Made by a program: the position numbers and the translations under genes. Positions 24,883 to 34,892 of a stretch of 64,000 nt of DNA are shown piece after piece (position 1 is the stretch's first letter; the number at the start of each line of letters is the position of its first letter). The stretch spans positions 62,001-126,000 of the forward strand of contig CANJMI010000001.1 in assembly GCA_947475525.1 (NCBI GenBank), written 5' to 3'. This stretch comes from Polyangiaceae bacterium. Its GTDB lineage: Bacteria > Myxococcota_A > Polyangia > Polyangiales > Polyangiaceae. The notes beneath the pieces were generated by a model. The model worked only from the letters and a program-made list of their open reading frames with translations, was not told where the DNA came from and did not search any database.

Positions 24883-26595
24883 TCAAGGATGAATGTGCAC
24901 GATCGTCCCATCCTTGAGCGACATCGCCGCGTGCCAGCCTTCAGGAACGCCCGGAGTCGTCCAGTCGAAGAGCCACGAGGCGTCGAGCGGCGCGAGGTTG
25001 ACGCAGCCGTGGCTACGCGGATTGCCGAAGTCGTCATGCCAATAGGCGGCGTGGAGCGCATATCCTTCGGTGAAATACTGAACGTACGGCACGTCACGAA
25101 GATCGAACTCGTCCTTGTCGTCGTCGCTGTCCATCGTCACGCTGAGGTGCTTTGTGTGCACGAGGAACGTGCCCTGAATCGTGGCGTGGCTGTCTTTGTG
25201 GTCGGCGGTTCCGTCTTTGCCGGTGGAGACGAGCGTCGCGTAGACCGGCCGGGCACCTTCGTACGCGACAAGCGACTGGCGGAGGATCGAGACGTCGATC
25301 CATTTGGTGCTGTTGCGAGCGAAGCGGGGCAGCTCGTCGTCGCGCTCGATGACGGTGACCTGGTCGGCGCGAAGCCATGAGCCGTCGCGCGCTTCGAGCA
25401 GCAAACCCTCGCGTGAACGGTGTTCACGACCGGTCAGCGAAACGGTGGAGCGGTACTCAAGGGAGGGGCCGACGGTGACGCCGCCCGCCGAATCGATGGC
25501 GTAGCTCTTCGCAGACTTGGCGCGCGTAAAAGCGATAGGCAGGCTCAGCTCGTCCGAGAGCTCCAGGCCGCGGAACGACGACGGCTTGACGATGCGGGTG
25601 CGGTCGAGCGGAACCAGCGCAAGCTCGGTCGTCAGCCCGAAGGTGCGACCGTGCGCCTCGTACGTGGCGAGGAACGCCCAGCCCGAATGCTTCTTGGCGT
25701 GACCGACGAGGAGGTCGTCGTGGCGCCGCGGATCTCCGCTAACCGAGGGTAAAAGCTCGCCGTGCGAGAGCAACTCTGGCAGCGGATCGGCCGCCGGAGG
25801 CGCGACATAATCGGCCTTTTTGGCTGTCGCGGCGGCCTGCCGCAGTTGGCCCGTCAGGTTCCGTTCGACGCCCTCTTGCTCCTCCGGCGTCGGGAGGCGC
25901 GCGTAAAGTGGAGGAGGCGGGTAACGCGTGAGCGCGTAGAGGTACGGCAGGCCCGTGCGATCGGGTCGCTTGGCGGACAGAGCCGCCGCAGGGTTGTCGA
26001 ACGCGAGCGTCGCGCGCGAGCCTACGCACACGTAACCTCGAGGCTGAATGCGGTACCACCCGCCGCGGCAGTCGCGGCGCGAGGCGGGCTTCTCGTCGCG
26101 GCGCGCGCTCGCTCCAGCTCGCAGATAACCAAGCTTTTTACTCTCCCATCGCGGTTCGGCGAGTACCCACGTCTCGCGACCGATGCTGAGCAAGACGGGG
26201 CCCGGTGCCTCCTCCTCCTCGGCGTCGGCGACGAGCACGGGGGCCGTGTCCTCAGGCGGCGGGGCGGGCTCGACCGCTGCGTCGCGTGCCAAGGCAGCGG
26301 CCTCGTTCGCGGTGTCGGCATCCTCAACAGGCGCGCGCGCCGCGTCTTTGCCGAGATCGCCCAAGGCGACGCCCAAGAAGGCCTCGGACGGCACCGTGGC
26401 CACGAGCGCCGCGGCAACGGCGCCGATGCGCGCGCTCATCGGTCGGGCTGTCTCCACCCGCGTGCGCGCCCCGAGCCGAGCGGCGAGAGCGTACCCGCGG
26501 TCGATGACCTGGCGCTCGTCGGCAGCCACGCCCCCCACGGTGATGACGACGGTTAGAAACGCGCGGAGCAAGCGATTCGCGGGCATTGACGGCAC
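24883..26595 (-). CDS. L,D-transpeptidase (YkuD domain) with SH3-like N-terminal region
   Basis: Forms 3-3 cross-links in peptidoglycan or attaches proteins to it. In this 570-residue model the YkuD core lies at the C terminus with the active-site motif SHGCVN (Cys531, His529) preceded by AYWHDDFGNPR. Upstream are beta-rich segments with Gly/Trp (GWYRIQPRGYVCVG; GWAFLATYEAHG) that look like SH3-like wall-binding repeats. The first ~26 residues form a signal-like hydrophobic stretch; an internal ATG at 26439 also begins a hydrophobic segment and is an alternative start. It follows katG on the same strand. Confidence 0.88.
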   Translation of the reverse strand: MPSMPANRLLRAFLTVVITVGGVAADERQVIDRGYALAARLGARTRVETARPMSARIGAVAAALVATVPSEAFLGVALGDLGKDAARAPVEDADTANEAAALARDAAVEPAPPPEDTAPVLVADAEEEEAPGPVLLSIGRETWVLAEPRWESKKLGYLRAGASARRDEKPASRRDCRGGWYRIQPRGYVCVGSRATLAFDNPAAALSAKRPDRTGLPYLYALTRYPPPPLYARLPTPEEQEGVERNLTGQLRQAAATAKKADYVAPPAADPLPELLSHGELLPSVSGDPRRHDDLLVGHAKKHSGWAFLATYEAHGRTFGLTTELALVPLDRTRIVKPSSFRGLELSDELSLPIAFTRAKSAKSYAIDSAGGVTVGPSLEYRSTVSLTGREHRSREGLLLEARDGSWLRADQVTVIERDDELPRFARNSTKWIDVSILRQSLVAYEGARPVYATLVSTGKDGTADHKDSHATIQGTFLVHTKHLSVTMDSDDDKDEFDLRDVPYVQYFTEGYALHAAYWHDDFGNPRSHGCVNLAPLDASWLFDWTTPGVPEGWHAAMSLKDGTIVHIHP

Positions 26596-26644
26596 TCGGC
26601 CGATATCAACCGCCCGCGCCTGCGGCCAACTTCACCGTTGCCTA

Positions 26645-26670
26645 AACAACAAAGCAAAGCGGCCTGCCGC
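26645..26670 (-). terminator. Weak hairpin with T-rich tail after katG
   Basis: On the minus strand a short GCGG/CCGC stem with a four-base loop lies about nine bases after the katG stop and is followed by TTTGCTTTGTTGTTT. The stem is only four pairs, so this is a weak terminator candidate. Confidence 0.3.
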
Positions 26671-26678
26671 CGTGTCTG

Positions 26679-29000
26679 TCAGCGCTTCGTCGTCAGCTCG
26701 AAGCGGCCCTGGTCCATTACTTTGTTCCAGACGGCGGCGAAGTCCTTGGCGAACTTCTCTTTGCCGTCATCCGAGGCGTACACCTCCGAGATGGCGCGCA
26801 GCTGCGAGTTCGAGCCGAAGACGAGGTCGACGGTGGTCGCCGTCCACTTAACGGCATTCGTCTTCGGATCGCGGCCTTCGTAGATCGACTCGCTCGTTGC
26901 CGACTTCTTCCAGTCGACGTTCATGTCGAGCAGGTTCACGAAGAAGTCATTGCTCAGCGTGCCAGGCTTGTCGGTGAAGACGCCGAGCTTGGAGCCGTCG
27001 AAGTTGGCGTCGAGCACACGCAACCCAGCCACGAGGACGGTCATCTCGGGCGCGCTCAGCGAGAGCAAATCGGCCTTATCGACCAAGAGCTCAGGCGCCG
27101 TTCGCGTGTTGCCCAAACCGAAGTAATTTCGAAAGCCGTCGGCCGTCGGCTTCAGGTTTTGGAACGAGCTCACTTCGGTCATCTCTTGCGTCGCGTCGGT
27201 GCGCCCAGGCAAAAACGGAACCTTGAGTTCGGTGCCGGCGCTCTTGGCTGCCGCTTCCACAGCCGAGTTGCCGGCGAGGACGATCAGATCTGCGAGGGAG
27301 ATCTTTTTTCCACCGGGCGCGGCTTTGTTAAACTTCGCCTGGATCGCTTCGAGCTTGGCGATGACCTTGCCGAGGTCTGCCGGCAGATTGACCTCCCAGT
27401 CTTTCTGCGGAGCGAGACGAACGCGGGCCCCATTGGCGCCACCACGCAGGTCGGTGTCGCGGTAAGTCGAGGCCGAGGCCCAGGCGAGCTTGACCAACTG
27501 CGAGGTCGTCAGCCCCGACTCGAGGACCTCTTTCTTGAGCGACGCAATCTCCGCGTCGGCCACGAGCTTGAAGTCAACCGCCGGAACCGGGTCTTGCCAC
27601 AGCTGCGCATCCGGCACGGTCGAGCCCAGCAGGCGAACACGTGGGCCCATGTCACGGTGAGTCAGCTTGAACCACGCGCGGCCGAAGGCATCTTCGAACT
27701 CCTTGGGGTTCTTGTAGAACCGCTCGGAGACCTTGCGAAATTCGGGATCCTCCTTCAATGCGAGGTCGGTCGTGAACATGATGGGCTTGTGGAATTTGCC
27801 CGCCGTGTGCGCGTCCGGCACCGTCTCTTTGCCGTTCTTGGGGACCCACTGCTGCGCGCCGGCGGGGCTCTTGGTCAGCTCCCACTCGTTCTCGAAGAGG
27901 TTCTTGAAATAGCTGTGCGACCATCGCGCGGGCGTATTGGTCCACGCGCCTTCCAGGCCACTCGTGATCGTGTCTGCGCCCTTGCCAGACTTGCACTTGT
28001 TCTTCCAACCGAGGCCCTGCTCTTCGATACCGGCGCGCTCCGGCTCGGCACCGACGCACGCTTCCGGTTTGGCCGCGCCGTGGGCTTTGCCGAGGGTGTG
28101 CCCACCGGCAATCAGCGCGATGGTCTCCTCGTCGTTCATGGCCATGCGACTGAACGCGAGACGGATGTGTTTCGCGGCTTCAAGCGGGTCGGCCTTGCCG
28201 TTGGGCCCTTCGGGGTTGACGTAGATGAGACCCATTTGCACCGCGCCGAGAGGGTGCGCCAGAGCTTTGCCGTCTTTGGTAAAACGATCGCTCGCCAGCC
28301 ACTCGGTCTCCGGTCCCCAGTTGATGTCCGTCGGCTCGAAGACGTCTTCGCGGCCGCCGGCGAAACCGAACGTCTTGAAGCCCATCGACTCGAGCGCGAC
28401 GTTCCCCGTGAGCACCATCAAGTCGGCCCACGACAAGCTGCGCCCGTACTTCTTCTTCAGCGGCCAAAGCAGGCGACGTGCCTTGTCGAGGTTGGCGTTG
28501 TCGGGCCAGCTGTTCAACGGCGCGAAGCGAATCGTGCCGGAGCCTGCGCCGCCGCGGCCGTCGGTGACCCGATAGGTGCCGGCGCTGTGCCACGCCAAGC
28601 GGATCATCAGTCCGCCGTAAGTTCCGTAGTCCGCTGGCCACCAGTCTTGCGAGGTGGTGAGGACACTCTGGATGTCCTTCTTCACGGCAGCCATGTCGAG
28701 TTTCTTGAACGCGGCGCTGTAGTCGAACGTCGGATCGATCGGGTCGTTCTTCAGCGCGTTCGCTTTGAGGGCTCGCAGGTCGAGTTGATTGGGCCACCAA
28801 TCGGCGTTGTCATAGGGCCTTTTTGCAATCTTTGCCGCGGGCGTGGCGGGCGTGGCGAGCTCCGCTCTCGGAGTGACAGGCACCGGCACCGGCGTCGCCG
28901 CCCCGCCGCAGCCGCTGGCGCCAACGGCCCAACCGAGGACGAGCGCGGCCGACCAAAATTTGCGAGGTCCTCGGATGCCGACGGAGAAGATGCGTTTCAT
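26679..29000 (-). CDS. katG: Catalase-peroxidase with lipoprotein signal sequence
   Basis: Haem enzyme removing H2O2; 773 residues with both catalase-peroxidase halves. The distal Arg134-Trp137-His138 ([13 protein letters not shown]), Tyr260 (GLIYVNPEG) and Met286 (RMAMND) needed for the Met-Tyr-Trp adduct, and the proximal His301 ([10 protein letters not shown]), are present with the spacing of M. tuberculosis KatG. Unusually, the N terminus is a lipoprotein signal: KR, a hydrophobic core, then ASGC (Cys31) and a Pro/Val-rich linker. The enzyme is thus predicted to be exported and membrane-anchored. ATG 29000 begins the signal; an in-frame ATG at 29012 is possible. Divergent from a Fur-family regulator. 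Confidence 0.95.
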   Translation of the reverse strand: MKRIFSVGIRGPRKFWSAALVLGWAVGASGCGGAATPVPVPVTPRAELATPATPAAKIAKRPYDNADWWPNQLDLRALKANALKNDPIDPTFDYSAAFKKLDMAAVKKDIQSVLTTSQDWWPADYGTYGGLMIRLAWHSAGTYRVTDGRGGAGSGTIRFAPLNSWPDNANLDKARRLLWPLKKKYGRSLSWADLMVLTGNVALESMGFKTFGFAGGREDVFEPTDINWGPETEWLASDRFTKDGKALAHPLGAVQMGLIYVNPEGPNGKADPLEAAKHIRLAFSRMAMNDEETIALIAGGHTLGKAHGAAKPEACVGAEPERAGIEEQGLGWKNKCKSGKGADTITSGLEGAWTNTPARWSHSYFKNLFENEWELTKSPAGAQQWVPKNGKETVPDAHTAGKFHKPIMFTTDLALKEDPEFRKVSERFYKNPKEFEDAFGRAWFKLTHRDMGPRVRLLGSTVPDAQLWQDPVPAVDFKLVADAEIASLKKEVLESGLTTSQLVKLAWASASTYRDTDLRGGANGARVRLAPQKDWEVNLPADLGKVIAKLEAIQAKFNKAAPGGKKISLADLIVLAGNSAVEAAAKSAGTELKVPFLPGRTDATQEMTEVSSFQNLKPTADGFRNYFGLGNTRTAPELLVDKADLLSLSAPEMTVLVAGLRVLDANFDGSKLGVFTDKPGTLSNDFFVNLLDMNVDWKKSATSESIYEGRDPKTNAVKWTATTVDLVFGSNSQLRAISEVYASDDGKEKFAKDFAAVWNKVMDQGRFELTTKR

Positions 29001-29059
29001 GCTGCTGCCCATAGCAGCGGCCGAATCAAATCTCAAGGCGACCACCTCGCGCCAGCGCG

Positions 29060-29077
29060 CCTAACGCGGCCTAACGC
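29060..29077. promoter_or_regulatory. Direct repeat CCTAACGC x2, 10 bases apart, between katG and the Fur-family gene
   Basis: Two identical CCTAACGC copies start exactly one helical turn apart in the 134-base divergent intergenic region. This could be a binding site for the adjacent regulator, although it is not a classical Fur/PerR box. On the minus strand a -35-like TTGAGA (29031-29036) and a TATGGG (29008-29013) with 17 bases between them could form a katG promoter, but this would place transcription start almost at the ATG. Confidence 0.35.
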
Positions 29078-29134
29078 TACAAACTTCGCCGCTTGACCGG
29101 CGGCCACGGCGCCCGCACCCTCCCGGCAAGAATC

Positions 29135-29608
29135 ATGGGGGAGGCTTCCGCACACGACTCGCTCAACGCGCGCCTGAACGCGTACATGGACAAGAAAGGC
29201 CTGCGCTCGACGGGCCAGCGCCGGACGATCGCGGACACTTTTTTCAACGGGCCAAGGCACATCACGATCGAGGAGTTGTTGTCGCGCGCGCGCCAAGCGG
29301 ATCCGCGGATCGGCTACGCCACCGTCTACCGAACGCTCAAGCTCTTCAGCGAGAGCGGCATCGCGAACGAACACAACTTCGGCGACGGGCCGACCCGTTA
29401 CGAGCTCGCGGATGAAGGCGATGACCACCACCACGACCACCTGATTTGCCTCGAGTGTCGCCGCATCATCGAGTTCCACGACGAGGCGATCGAGGAGCTG
29501 CAGGCGAAGCTCGCGGCGCGCCTCGGCTTCGAGATGGCCTCGCACAAGCACGAGATCTACGGGGTCTGCGATACCTGCCAAAAGGCTCGCGCCAAAAAAA
29601 AGCGCTAA
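29135..29608 (+). CDS. Fur-family transcriptional regulator (PerR/Fur type)
   Basis: A 157-residue metal-dependent regulator: N-terminal winged helix (LRSTGQRRTIADTFF; IGYATVYRTLKLF) and C-terminal dimerisation domain. The metal-binding segment is His-rich (DDHHHDHLICLEC), and two CxxC pairs (CLEC, CDTC) form the structural zinc site. The ATG at 29135 was preferred over a TTG at 29093. Because it diverges from katG, a PerR-like peroxide-sensing role is a reasonable inference, but sequence alone does not separate Fur from PerR. Confidence 0.92.
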   Translation: MGEASAHDSLNARLNAYMDKKGLRSTGQRRTIADTFFNGPRHITIEELLSRARQADPRIGYATVYRTLKLFSESGIANEHNFGDGPTRYELADEGDDHHHDHLICLECRRIIEFHDEAIEELQAKLAARLGFEMASHKHEIYGVCDTCQKARAKKKR

Positions 29609-29640
29609 GCGGTCACCCTAAACGCTGACGAGCGCCGCGC

Positions 29641-30120
29641 TCACAGTTCACAGGTCATCTCGACCATCGTGCGGCGGAACCCGAGCCTCGCAAACAACGC
29701 CTGCGCGGATTGATTGGCGGCTGCCGCATGGAGGACGAGCCGCGGCGCGCCCTTCTCTCGAAGCGCCTCGACCACGGCAAGAACGAGCGCTTCGGCCACG
29801 CCGTCGCGGCGAGCTTCCGGTTCAATCCACAGGTCGTGCAGCGCCCCGCACGCGTCGAGCAGTTGATTCCAGTCTCGCTCTTCGAGGCGACCGTAAGCGT
29901 AACCGAGGAGCAGGCCTTCGCGCTCGGCGACGAGCAACACGACCTCGGTGCGCTCGAGCTCCTGGGCGAACCAGCCCGCGTAGCCCTCCGCCGCGCTCTC
30001 CGGCATGAAGAAGCGCTGCCCGTCGAAAGCGTGATGCAGCGCGAGCAGCTTCTCGGCCATGCGAGCGACGACGCCGAGGTCCTCGAGGCGCGCAGGGCGA
30101 AGAACGATTGCGTTATCCAC
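29641..30120 (-). CDS. GNAT-family N-acetyltransferase
   Basis: A 159-residue single-domain acetyltransferase. The acetyl-CoA loop appears as LWIEPEARRDGVAEALV (a variant of Q/RxxGxG/A with Arg-Arg-Asp-Gly-Val-Ala), and the C-terminal strand pair LVLHAAAANQSAQALFARLGF is typical of the fold. The start is a GTG at 30120. It converges on the Fur-family gene and lies 10 bases after the stop of the next minus-strand gene. The acceptor is unknown. Confidence 0.88.
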   Translation of the reverse strand: MDNAIVLRPARLEDLGVVARMAEKLLALHHAFDGQRFFMPESAAEGYAGWFAQELERTEVVLLVAEREGLLLGYAYGRLEERDWNQLLDACGALHDLWIEPEARRDGVAEALVLAVVEALREKGAPRLVLHAAAANQSAQALFARLGFRRTMVEMTCEL

Positions 30121-30130
30121 CCTGGCCTCG

Positions 30131-31216
30131 TCAACGATCGGCGAGCTGGGCCGTGTAGCTTACGCGAGCAACCGACGCGATGCCGAGCGGATCCAAGAGC
30201 GAAGGAGCGGGCGGCGCGACACTGCCCGCGTAAGCGGTGTTGTCGATGACGACGTAATACGCGCCCGGCGGCAATTGGTACGCAGTCTGAACGGCAAGCC
30301 CCGGATGCAGCGGCGCCCCGGCGAGAACCGGACCCGGTGGCGGACCGAGCGGCGCGCCGAGCTGGTAACCCTCACGCCACGCATCGCCAACGGTCTTCGG
30401 CACCACCATCACGTCCACAGCGGGGCCTTGGAGTTGCAGCTTCAAGATCAACTGCTGCGTTCCCTCGACGACATCGAAGGGCCCCAAAAAGTCACGCTGG
30501 TTCGCCTGCACCTCGGTGGCCTCGTTGGCGAACGTGTAGCGCGCGTCCTGACTGACGTCGAACGGGCTCGTTGGCTTCTGCGGCGGCATCAAAATGCCGA
30601 GGGCGAAGCTGTTGCTCCCGGTGTCCCAGTTCTGAAGCACGGTGAACCCTCGGGTGAGCTCGCCGGCAACGATTTGATTGCCGAAACTGGTGGCGAGCCC
30701 CCCAAGCGGCGTCAGGCTCGTGGCGACGTCGGCCACCTTGTTCTCGACGTAACCGAGCTCGAAGTTGGGCCCGCTGACGATGCGGTTCACTTTGCCCCAA
30801 ACATAAATATCGTCGTCGTCGAGGTAAAAGTCGGCGCGGTATTGGACGGCCGCGCTGCAGCGAAAGCCGATGCGACGGCTGAGCGGGGTGTAAGCGTAAC
30901 CCGTGCCGGTAAAGTGCACGGTGACGAGCTGGTTCTGGTTGTCGACATCAACGTTGCACCCGTTCGGGAAGAAGCGCCCGACGGTGGCCCCGCGGTCTTG
31001 CAACTTGAGACCGACGCCGCGCTTCACCATTTCGGGGCAGATCTTGCTCGCGCCGAAATTCGAGAAAAGCCACCAGCGTAACCCCGGGCTCGCGTTCACC
31101 GGACCGCGGGCGCACGGGCACCCGACTCCGGCGATGGCGAAGATCAAAGCGATGACGCCGAGCCCCAAACGGGACGCCGGAGTTGCTGTGGGGTATTTTC
31201 TCACGAGCGAAACCAT
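30131..31216 (-). CDS. Exported protein of unknown function
   Basis: A 361-residue protein with an N-terminal hydrophobic stretch (LGVIALIFAIAGVG) followed by Cys-Pro-Cys; the lipobox is poor, so a cleaved signal peptide or anchor is also possible. The remainder is beta-rich with several Trp/Tyr-containing strands, a short acidic LDDDDIYVWG, and a Pro-rich stretch (GPPPGPVLAGAP) before a final strand ...AYYVVIDNTAY. I do not recognise a family. The ATG at 31216 starts the signal; longer frames are Arg-rich and unlikely. Confidence 0.75.
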   Translation of the reverse strand: MVSLVRKYPTATPASRLGLGVIALIFAIAGVGCPCARGPVNASPGLRWWLFSNFGASKICPEMVKRGVGLKLQDRGATVGRFFPNGCNVDVDNQNQLVTVHFTGTGYAYTPLSRRIGFRCSAAVQYRADFYLDDDDIYVWGKVNRIVSGPNFELGYVENKVADVATSLTPLGGLATSFGNQIVAGELTRGFTVLQNWDTGSNSFALGILMPPQKPTSPFDVSQDARYTFANEATEVQANQRDFLGPFDVVEGTQQLILKLQLQGPAVDVMVVPKTVGDAWREGYQLGAPLGPPPGPVLAGAPLHPGLAVQTAYQLPPGAYYVVIDNTAYAGSVAPPAPSLLDPLGIASVARVSYTAQLADR

Positions 31217-31361
31217 ACAAGCGATGCCTCGCGGATAGAAGAAGCGGCGCCTTCGTGGCGTGTGGCGGCACGAAGGCAACGGCCCGCCGTTGCGCGGTGG
31301 CGACGCGGATGGTAATCATCGATCCATTGCGCGCTTCGTTTTTGGGCGCCCACGGAGTCTC

Positions 31362-31595
31362 ATGGGTGGTCGATTCGGTCCATTTGAAATTATCCTGATC
31401 CTGGTCGTTGCGCTGTTGTTCTTCGGCGGGGGAAAGATCGCGGACATCGGCAAAGGCCTCGGGCAAGGTATCCGCAATTTCAAGAAAGGCCTTCGCGACG
31501 AAGACGAACCGGAGAAACTTCCGGACGGAACCGCCGTGCCGCCTGAGAAGCTGACCGAAGGCGTGAGCGTCAAGAAGGAAGGCGACGCCGCCTGA
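31362..31595 (+). CDS. tatA: Twin-arginine translocase subunit TatA/E
   Basis: A 77-residue protein with the standard TatA layout: one N-terminal membrane helix (EIILILVVALLFFGGGKI), then an amphipathic helix (GLGQGIRNFKKGL) and a charged, unstructured tail. An upstream GGAG at 31354-31357 supports the ATG at 31362. The helix-breaking FGGGK replaces the usual FGxxK. TatB/TatC are not seen in the window. It precedes the large S41 protease gene by 123 bases. Confidence 0.9.
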   Translation: MGGRFGPFEIILILVVALLFFGGGKIADIGKGLGQGIRNFKKGLRDEDEPEKLPDGTAVPPEKLTEGVSVKKEGDAA

Positions 31596-31718
31596 GGTTG
31601 CGAGGTCTCTCTGGCACGCGCCTTGAGGCGGGAGAGCCCGCCGGCCTTCGTTCGCCTTCGCCGTAAGGACGTGCCACACTCGCCGAACGACGACGACGGC
31701 GTTCGTCGTTCAGACACC

Positions 31719-34700
31719 ATGCGAACCGTCGAGCGTGTAGGCAAGCTCCTCATCGTCACGGGAGCCTTAGGACTCTCGGGATTTCTGGCTCACTCGTTCG
31801 GGTCCGGTGGACTCTGGTACGGGTTTCGGTCCCAGATCGCGCCGGCGAAACCGGGCTCCGCGCGCGCGTACGATTTGACGCGCCTCGAAGCCGTCAACGA
31901 GACGCTGAAGTACATCCGCGATCGCTACGTCGATCCGGATCGCGTCCGCCCGAAGGACATGCTTCTCAGCGCGCTCAACCAGATTCAGCGCGACGTGGCC
32001 CAGGTCATCGTGCTGCCGAGCGCCGAGAAGCCCGGCATCGTCACGGTGCGCGTCGACACCGAGCAGATCGAGCTGCGCGTCGACGATGTGCTCGGGCCGT
32101 GGGACGTGGCCGCAAAGCTGCGTGAGGTGTTCGTTTTCATGCAGAAGCACCTCGCGTCCGCGGAAGGCGTCGAGCTGCGCGACGTCGAGTACGCCGCCTG
32201 CAACGGGATCCTCCGCACCCTCGATCCGCACAGCGTCTTCATGAGCCCTGACGCGTACAGGGAGATGAACCTCTCGACGTCGGGCCATTTCGGCGGCCTC
32301 GGCATCGTCATCTCGCTCCGCGATCAGCTGCTCACGGTGATCCGCCCGATGCCAGACACGCCGGCGGGGCGCGCGGGTCTTCGGAAGTACGATCGAATCC
32401 TGAAGATCAACAACGAGTCGACGCTCAACATGCCGCTCGACGACGCGGTGAGGCGCTTGCGCGGCAAACCGGGCTCGAAGGTCTCCGTGTGGGTTCAGCG
32501 ACCGGACGAATGGGAAGGCACGAAGGAGTTCGTCCTCACCCGCGAGAACATTCGAGTGCCGAGTGTGATCGCAAAAAAACTCCCAGGCGACGTCGTCTAC
32601 GTGCGCCTAAAGCAGTTCCAGCAGAGCTCCTCCGACGAGATAAAAGAGCTCCTCGCGCGGCACCGTCCAGCCTCGGCGAATGAAGGCGGCGCGATCAAGG
32701 GCGTCGTGCTCGATATGCGCGGAAACCCTGGCGGATTGCTCGACCAAGCGGCAAAGGTCGCCGATATTTGGATCAAGAGCGGCACTCTTGTGGCCACGGT
32801 CGGCGCTTCCGAAGGCCGCGAAGAGAAGAACGCGACCGCAAACGAAAACGAGCCGGACTATCCGCTGGTCGTGCTCGTCAACCAATCGAGCGCCAGTGCC
32901 AGCGAGATCGTCGCGGGCGCGCTGAAAAACTTGAAGCGCGCGGTGATCGTCGGTGAGACGACCTTCGGCAAAGGCAGCGTGCAGCTCGTCTTCCCCGACG
33001 TCACACCAGACAAGGCCGCACTGAAGCTTACGATCGCGCAGTACCTGACACCGGGAGATCAATCGATCCAAGGGGTCGGCGTGACGCCACACATCGAGCT
33101 CGATCCGATGACCGTGGATCCGCTCGAAATGGACCTGACGCTGCAGCACACCGGGGTGCGAGAACGCGATCTCGAGCACCGCTTGTCGAACGAGCGCGCC
33201 GCGAAGCCGACCTCGCCGGGGCAGGTCGTGCGGTACTACCTGCCGCAGCGCGAACGCGAGACAATGCGTGAGCTCGGCGGCGAGCTGGACGAAGAATTCC
33301 AGGTCGATTTTCCGATCGAGTTCGCTCGCGAGCTGGCACTGCAGCTGCCGGCAGGCAAGGAAGCCGAAGCGCAACTCAGCGCCGCGACAGGCTTCATCGA
33401 ATCGACGCGACAGAAGGAACTCAACAAGGTCTCCGACGAGCTGAAGAAGATCGACGTCGATTGGTCATTGCCCGGACAGAAGCCGACGGCCGGACCGACG
33501 AAGGATGACTTCGAGGTCGTGGTGTCGACCGATCACGCAGGCGACGTCGTGAAAGCCGGCGATCCGCTGAACCTCACCGTCAAGGTAACGAACAACGGCA
33601 AGGCCCCGGTCTACCGATTGCGTGCGGTCACCGACAGCGACAACCCGTTCTTCAACGAGAAGGAGCTCGTCTTCGGCAAGCTCGCCGGCGGCGACACGAA
33701 GACCGTCACGGTGCCGCTTTCGTGGTGCGAGATTGAAGGCCGCAAAATCGCGACGACCGCGCCGCTTCCGAAAGATCCGAAGCGCGTGTGCCATTTGCCA
33801 AAAGAATCGCTCGATCGCAGCGACGGGGTGAAGATCCACTTTGACGCGGCAGGCGGTCACACCCCGGCCACCGCCGAGCTGCGCCCGAGCATCGAGTCGC
33901 TGCCGCGGCCGCAGTTCCAATACAGCTACCAGATCGCCGATAACCTCGAAGGTTCCAACGGTGATGGCCTGATTCAGCGCGGCGAGATGGTGACGATTTT
34001 CCTCACCGTCAAGAACGTGGGCAAAGGCCGGTCGCTCGATACGCAGGCGAACCTGTCGAACCGTTCAGGCGATGGCGTGCTCTTGAAGAACGGTCGCTAC
34101 CAACTCGACGGCATGGACCCGGGCGACGTGCGGCAGGTGGCGTTCACGTTCGAAGTGCAACCGCAACTCGCGGAAAACGAAGTCGTGCTCGGCCTGTCGG
34201 TGGGCGACCGCGATCTGCGCGAGTACGCGAACGAGAAGCTTCGTATTCCAGTGCGCGCAGCTGCCACGATCGAGTCGGCGGAGGGCGGCGTCACCGCGAA
34301 AGAAGGCGCACAGCTCTACGGCGACGCGACCCTCGAACGCGCACCCTTCGGCGTGCTGAGCGCGGGGACGAACCTGCAGATCGTCGGTCACCACAAGGGC
34401 CCGAAGGGCATGACGACCAAGGTCCTGCTCGGCCCGAATCGCTTCGCGTTCCTGAAGGAAGGCTCTTTCGATGCCGGAGGCCAAGCGAAGAAAGACGAGG
34501 ACGTTCCCTACTCGCCGCTCTTTTCACACGCGCCACCCGTGGTCACGTTGAAAGCCGCCGACAAGGCCACTCGTGGCGAAAAAATCCGCATCGACGTCGA
34601 GGCGTACGACAGCGAGCGCCTGCTCGACCTCTACCTGTTCGTCGGGAGCCGAAAGCTTCACTACGTCTCGAACCGCAACGGCGCGGATCCCAAACGCGCG

Positions 34701-34880
34701 ACGTTCAGCTTCGACGCGCCACTTGCGCCGGGCGTGAACATGATCAGCGTCATTGCCCGCGAATCGCCGGACACGACGACGGCTCGCACCGTGGTCGTGC
34801 GTCGCGACGCGCCGGACGGCTCGATCCTCAAGACGCCAAAGCATCAAGACGATGACTTTTTCGTCGATGGCTCGGAGTGA
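31719..34880 (+). CDS. Very large S41 (C-terminal processing) peptidase with extra beta domains
   Basis: A 1053-residue protein with an N-terminal signal/anchor (LLIVTGALGLSGFLA). The peptidase unit fills ~60-480: a DPHSVFM strand, a PDZ domain (DTPAGRAGLRKYDRILKINN), catalytic Ser391 in NQSSASASEI and Lys418 in TTFGKGSVQ. The remaining ~550 residues are several beta-sandwich-like modules (LNLTVKVTNNGKAPVYRL; FLTVKNVGKGRSL; APPVVTLKAAD), resembling CARDB/Ig-like modules absent from ordinary CtpA (about 400-450 residues). Likely a periplasmic or outer-membrane-facing protease whose tail binds other surface components. Followed after 12 bases by a small cytosolic gene. Confidence 0.92.
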   Translation: MRTVERVGKLLIVTGALGLSGFLAHSFGSGGLWYGFRSQIAPAKPGSARAYDLTRLEAVNETLKYIRDRYVDPDRVRPKDMLLSALNQIQRDVAQVIVLPSAEKPGIVTVRVDTEQIELRVDDVLGPWDVAAKLREVFVFMQKHLASAEGVELRDVEYAACNGILRTLDPHSVFMSPDAYREMNLSTSGHFGGLGIVISLRDQLLTVIRPMPDTPAGRAGLRKYDRILKINNESTLNMPLDDAVRRLRGKPGSKVSVWVQRPDEWEGTKEFVLTRENIRVPSVIAKKLPGDVVYVRLKQFQQSSSDEIKELLARHRPASANEGGAIKGVVLDMRGNPGGLLDQAAKVADIWIKSGTLVATVGASEGREEKNATANENEPDYPLVVLVNQSSASASEIVAGALKNLKRAVIVGETTFGKGSVQLVFPDVTPDKAALKLTIAQYLTPGDQSIQGVGVTPHIELDPMTVDPLEMDLTLQHTGVRERDLEHRLSNERAAKPTSPGQVVRYYLPQRERETMRELGGELDEEFQVDFPIEFARELALQLPAGKEAEAQLSAATGFIESTRQKELNKVSDELKKIDVDWSLPGQKPTAGPTKDDFEVVVSTDHAGDVVKAGDPLNLTVKVTNNGKAPVYRLRAVTDSDNPFFNEKELVFGKLAGGDTKTVTVPLSWCEIEGRKIATTAPLPKDPKRVCHLPKESLDRSDGVKIHFDAAGGHTPATAELRPSIESLPRPQFQYSYQIADNLEGSNGDGLIQRGEMVTIFLTVKNVGKGRSLDTQANLSNRSGDGVLLKNGRYQLDGMDPGDVRQVAFTFEVQPQLAENEVVLGLSVGDRDLREYANEKLRIPVRAAATIESAEGGVTAKEGAQLYGDATLERAPFGVLSAGTNLQIVGHHKGPKGMTTKVLLGPNRFAFLKEGSFDAGGQAKKDEDVPYSPLFSHAPPVVTLKAADKATRGEKIRIDVEAYDSERLLDLYLFVGSRKLHYVSNRNGADPKRATFSFDAPLAPGVNMISVIARESPDTTTARTVVVRRDAPDGSILKTPKHQDDDFFVDGSE

Positions 34881-34892
34881 CAGGGACGCGCA

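Noticed and set aside
27159-29096. 645-residue plus-strand open frame opposite katG
   Set aside because: The minus-strand KatG has every catalytic residue; the opposite frame is Arg/Glu/Val-rich and is a by-product of high GC.
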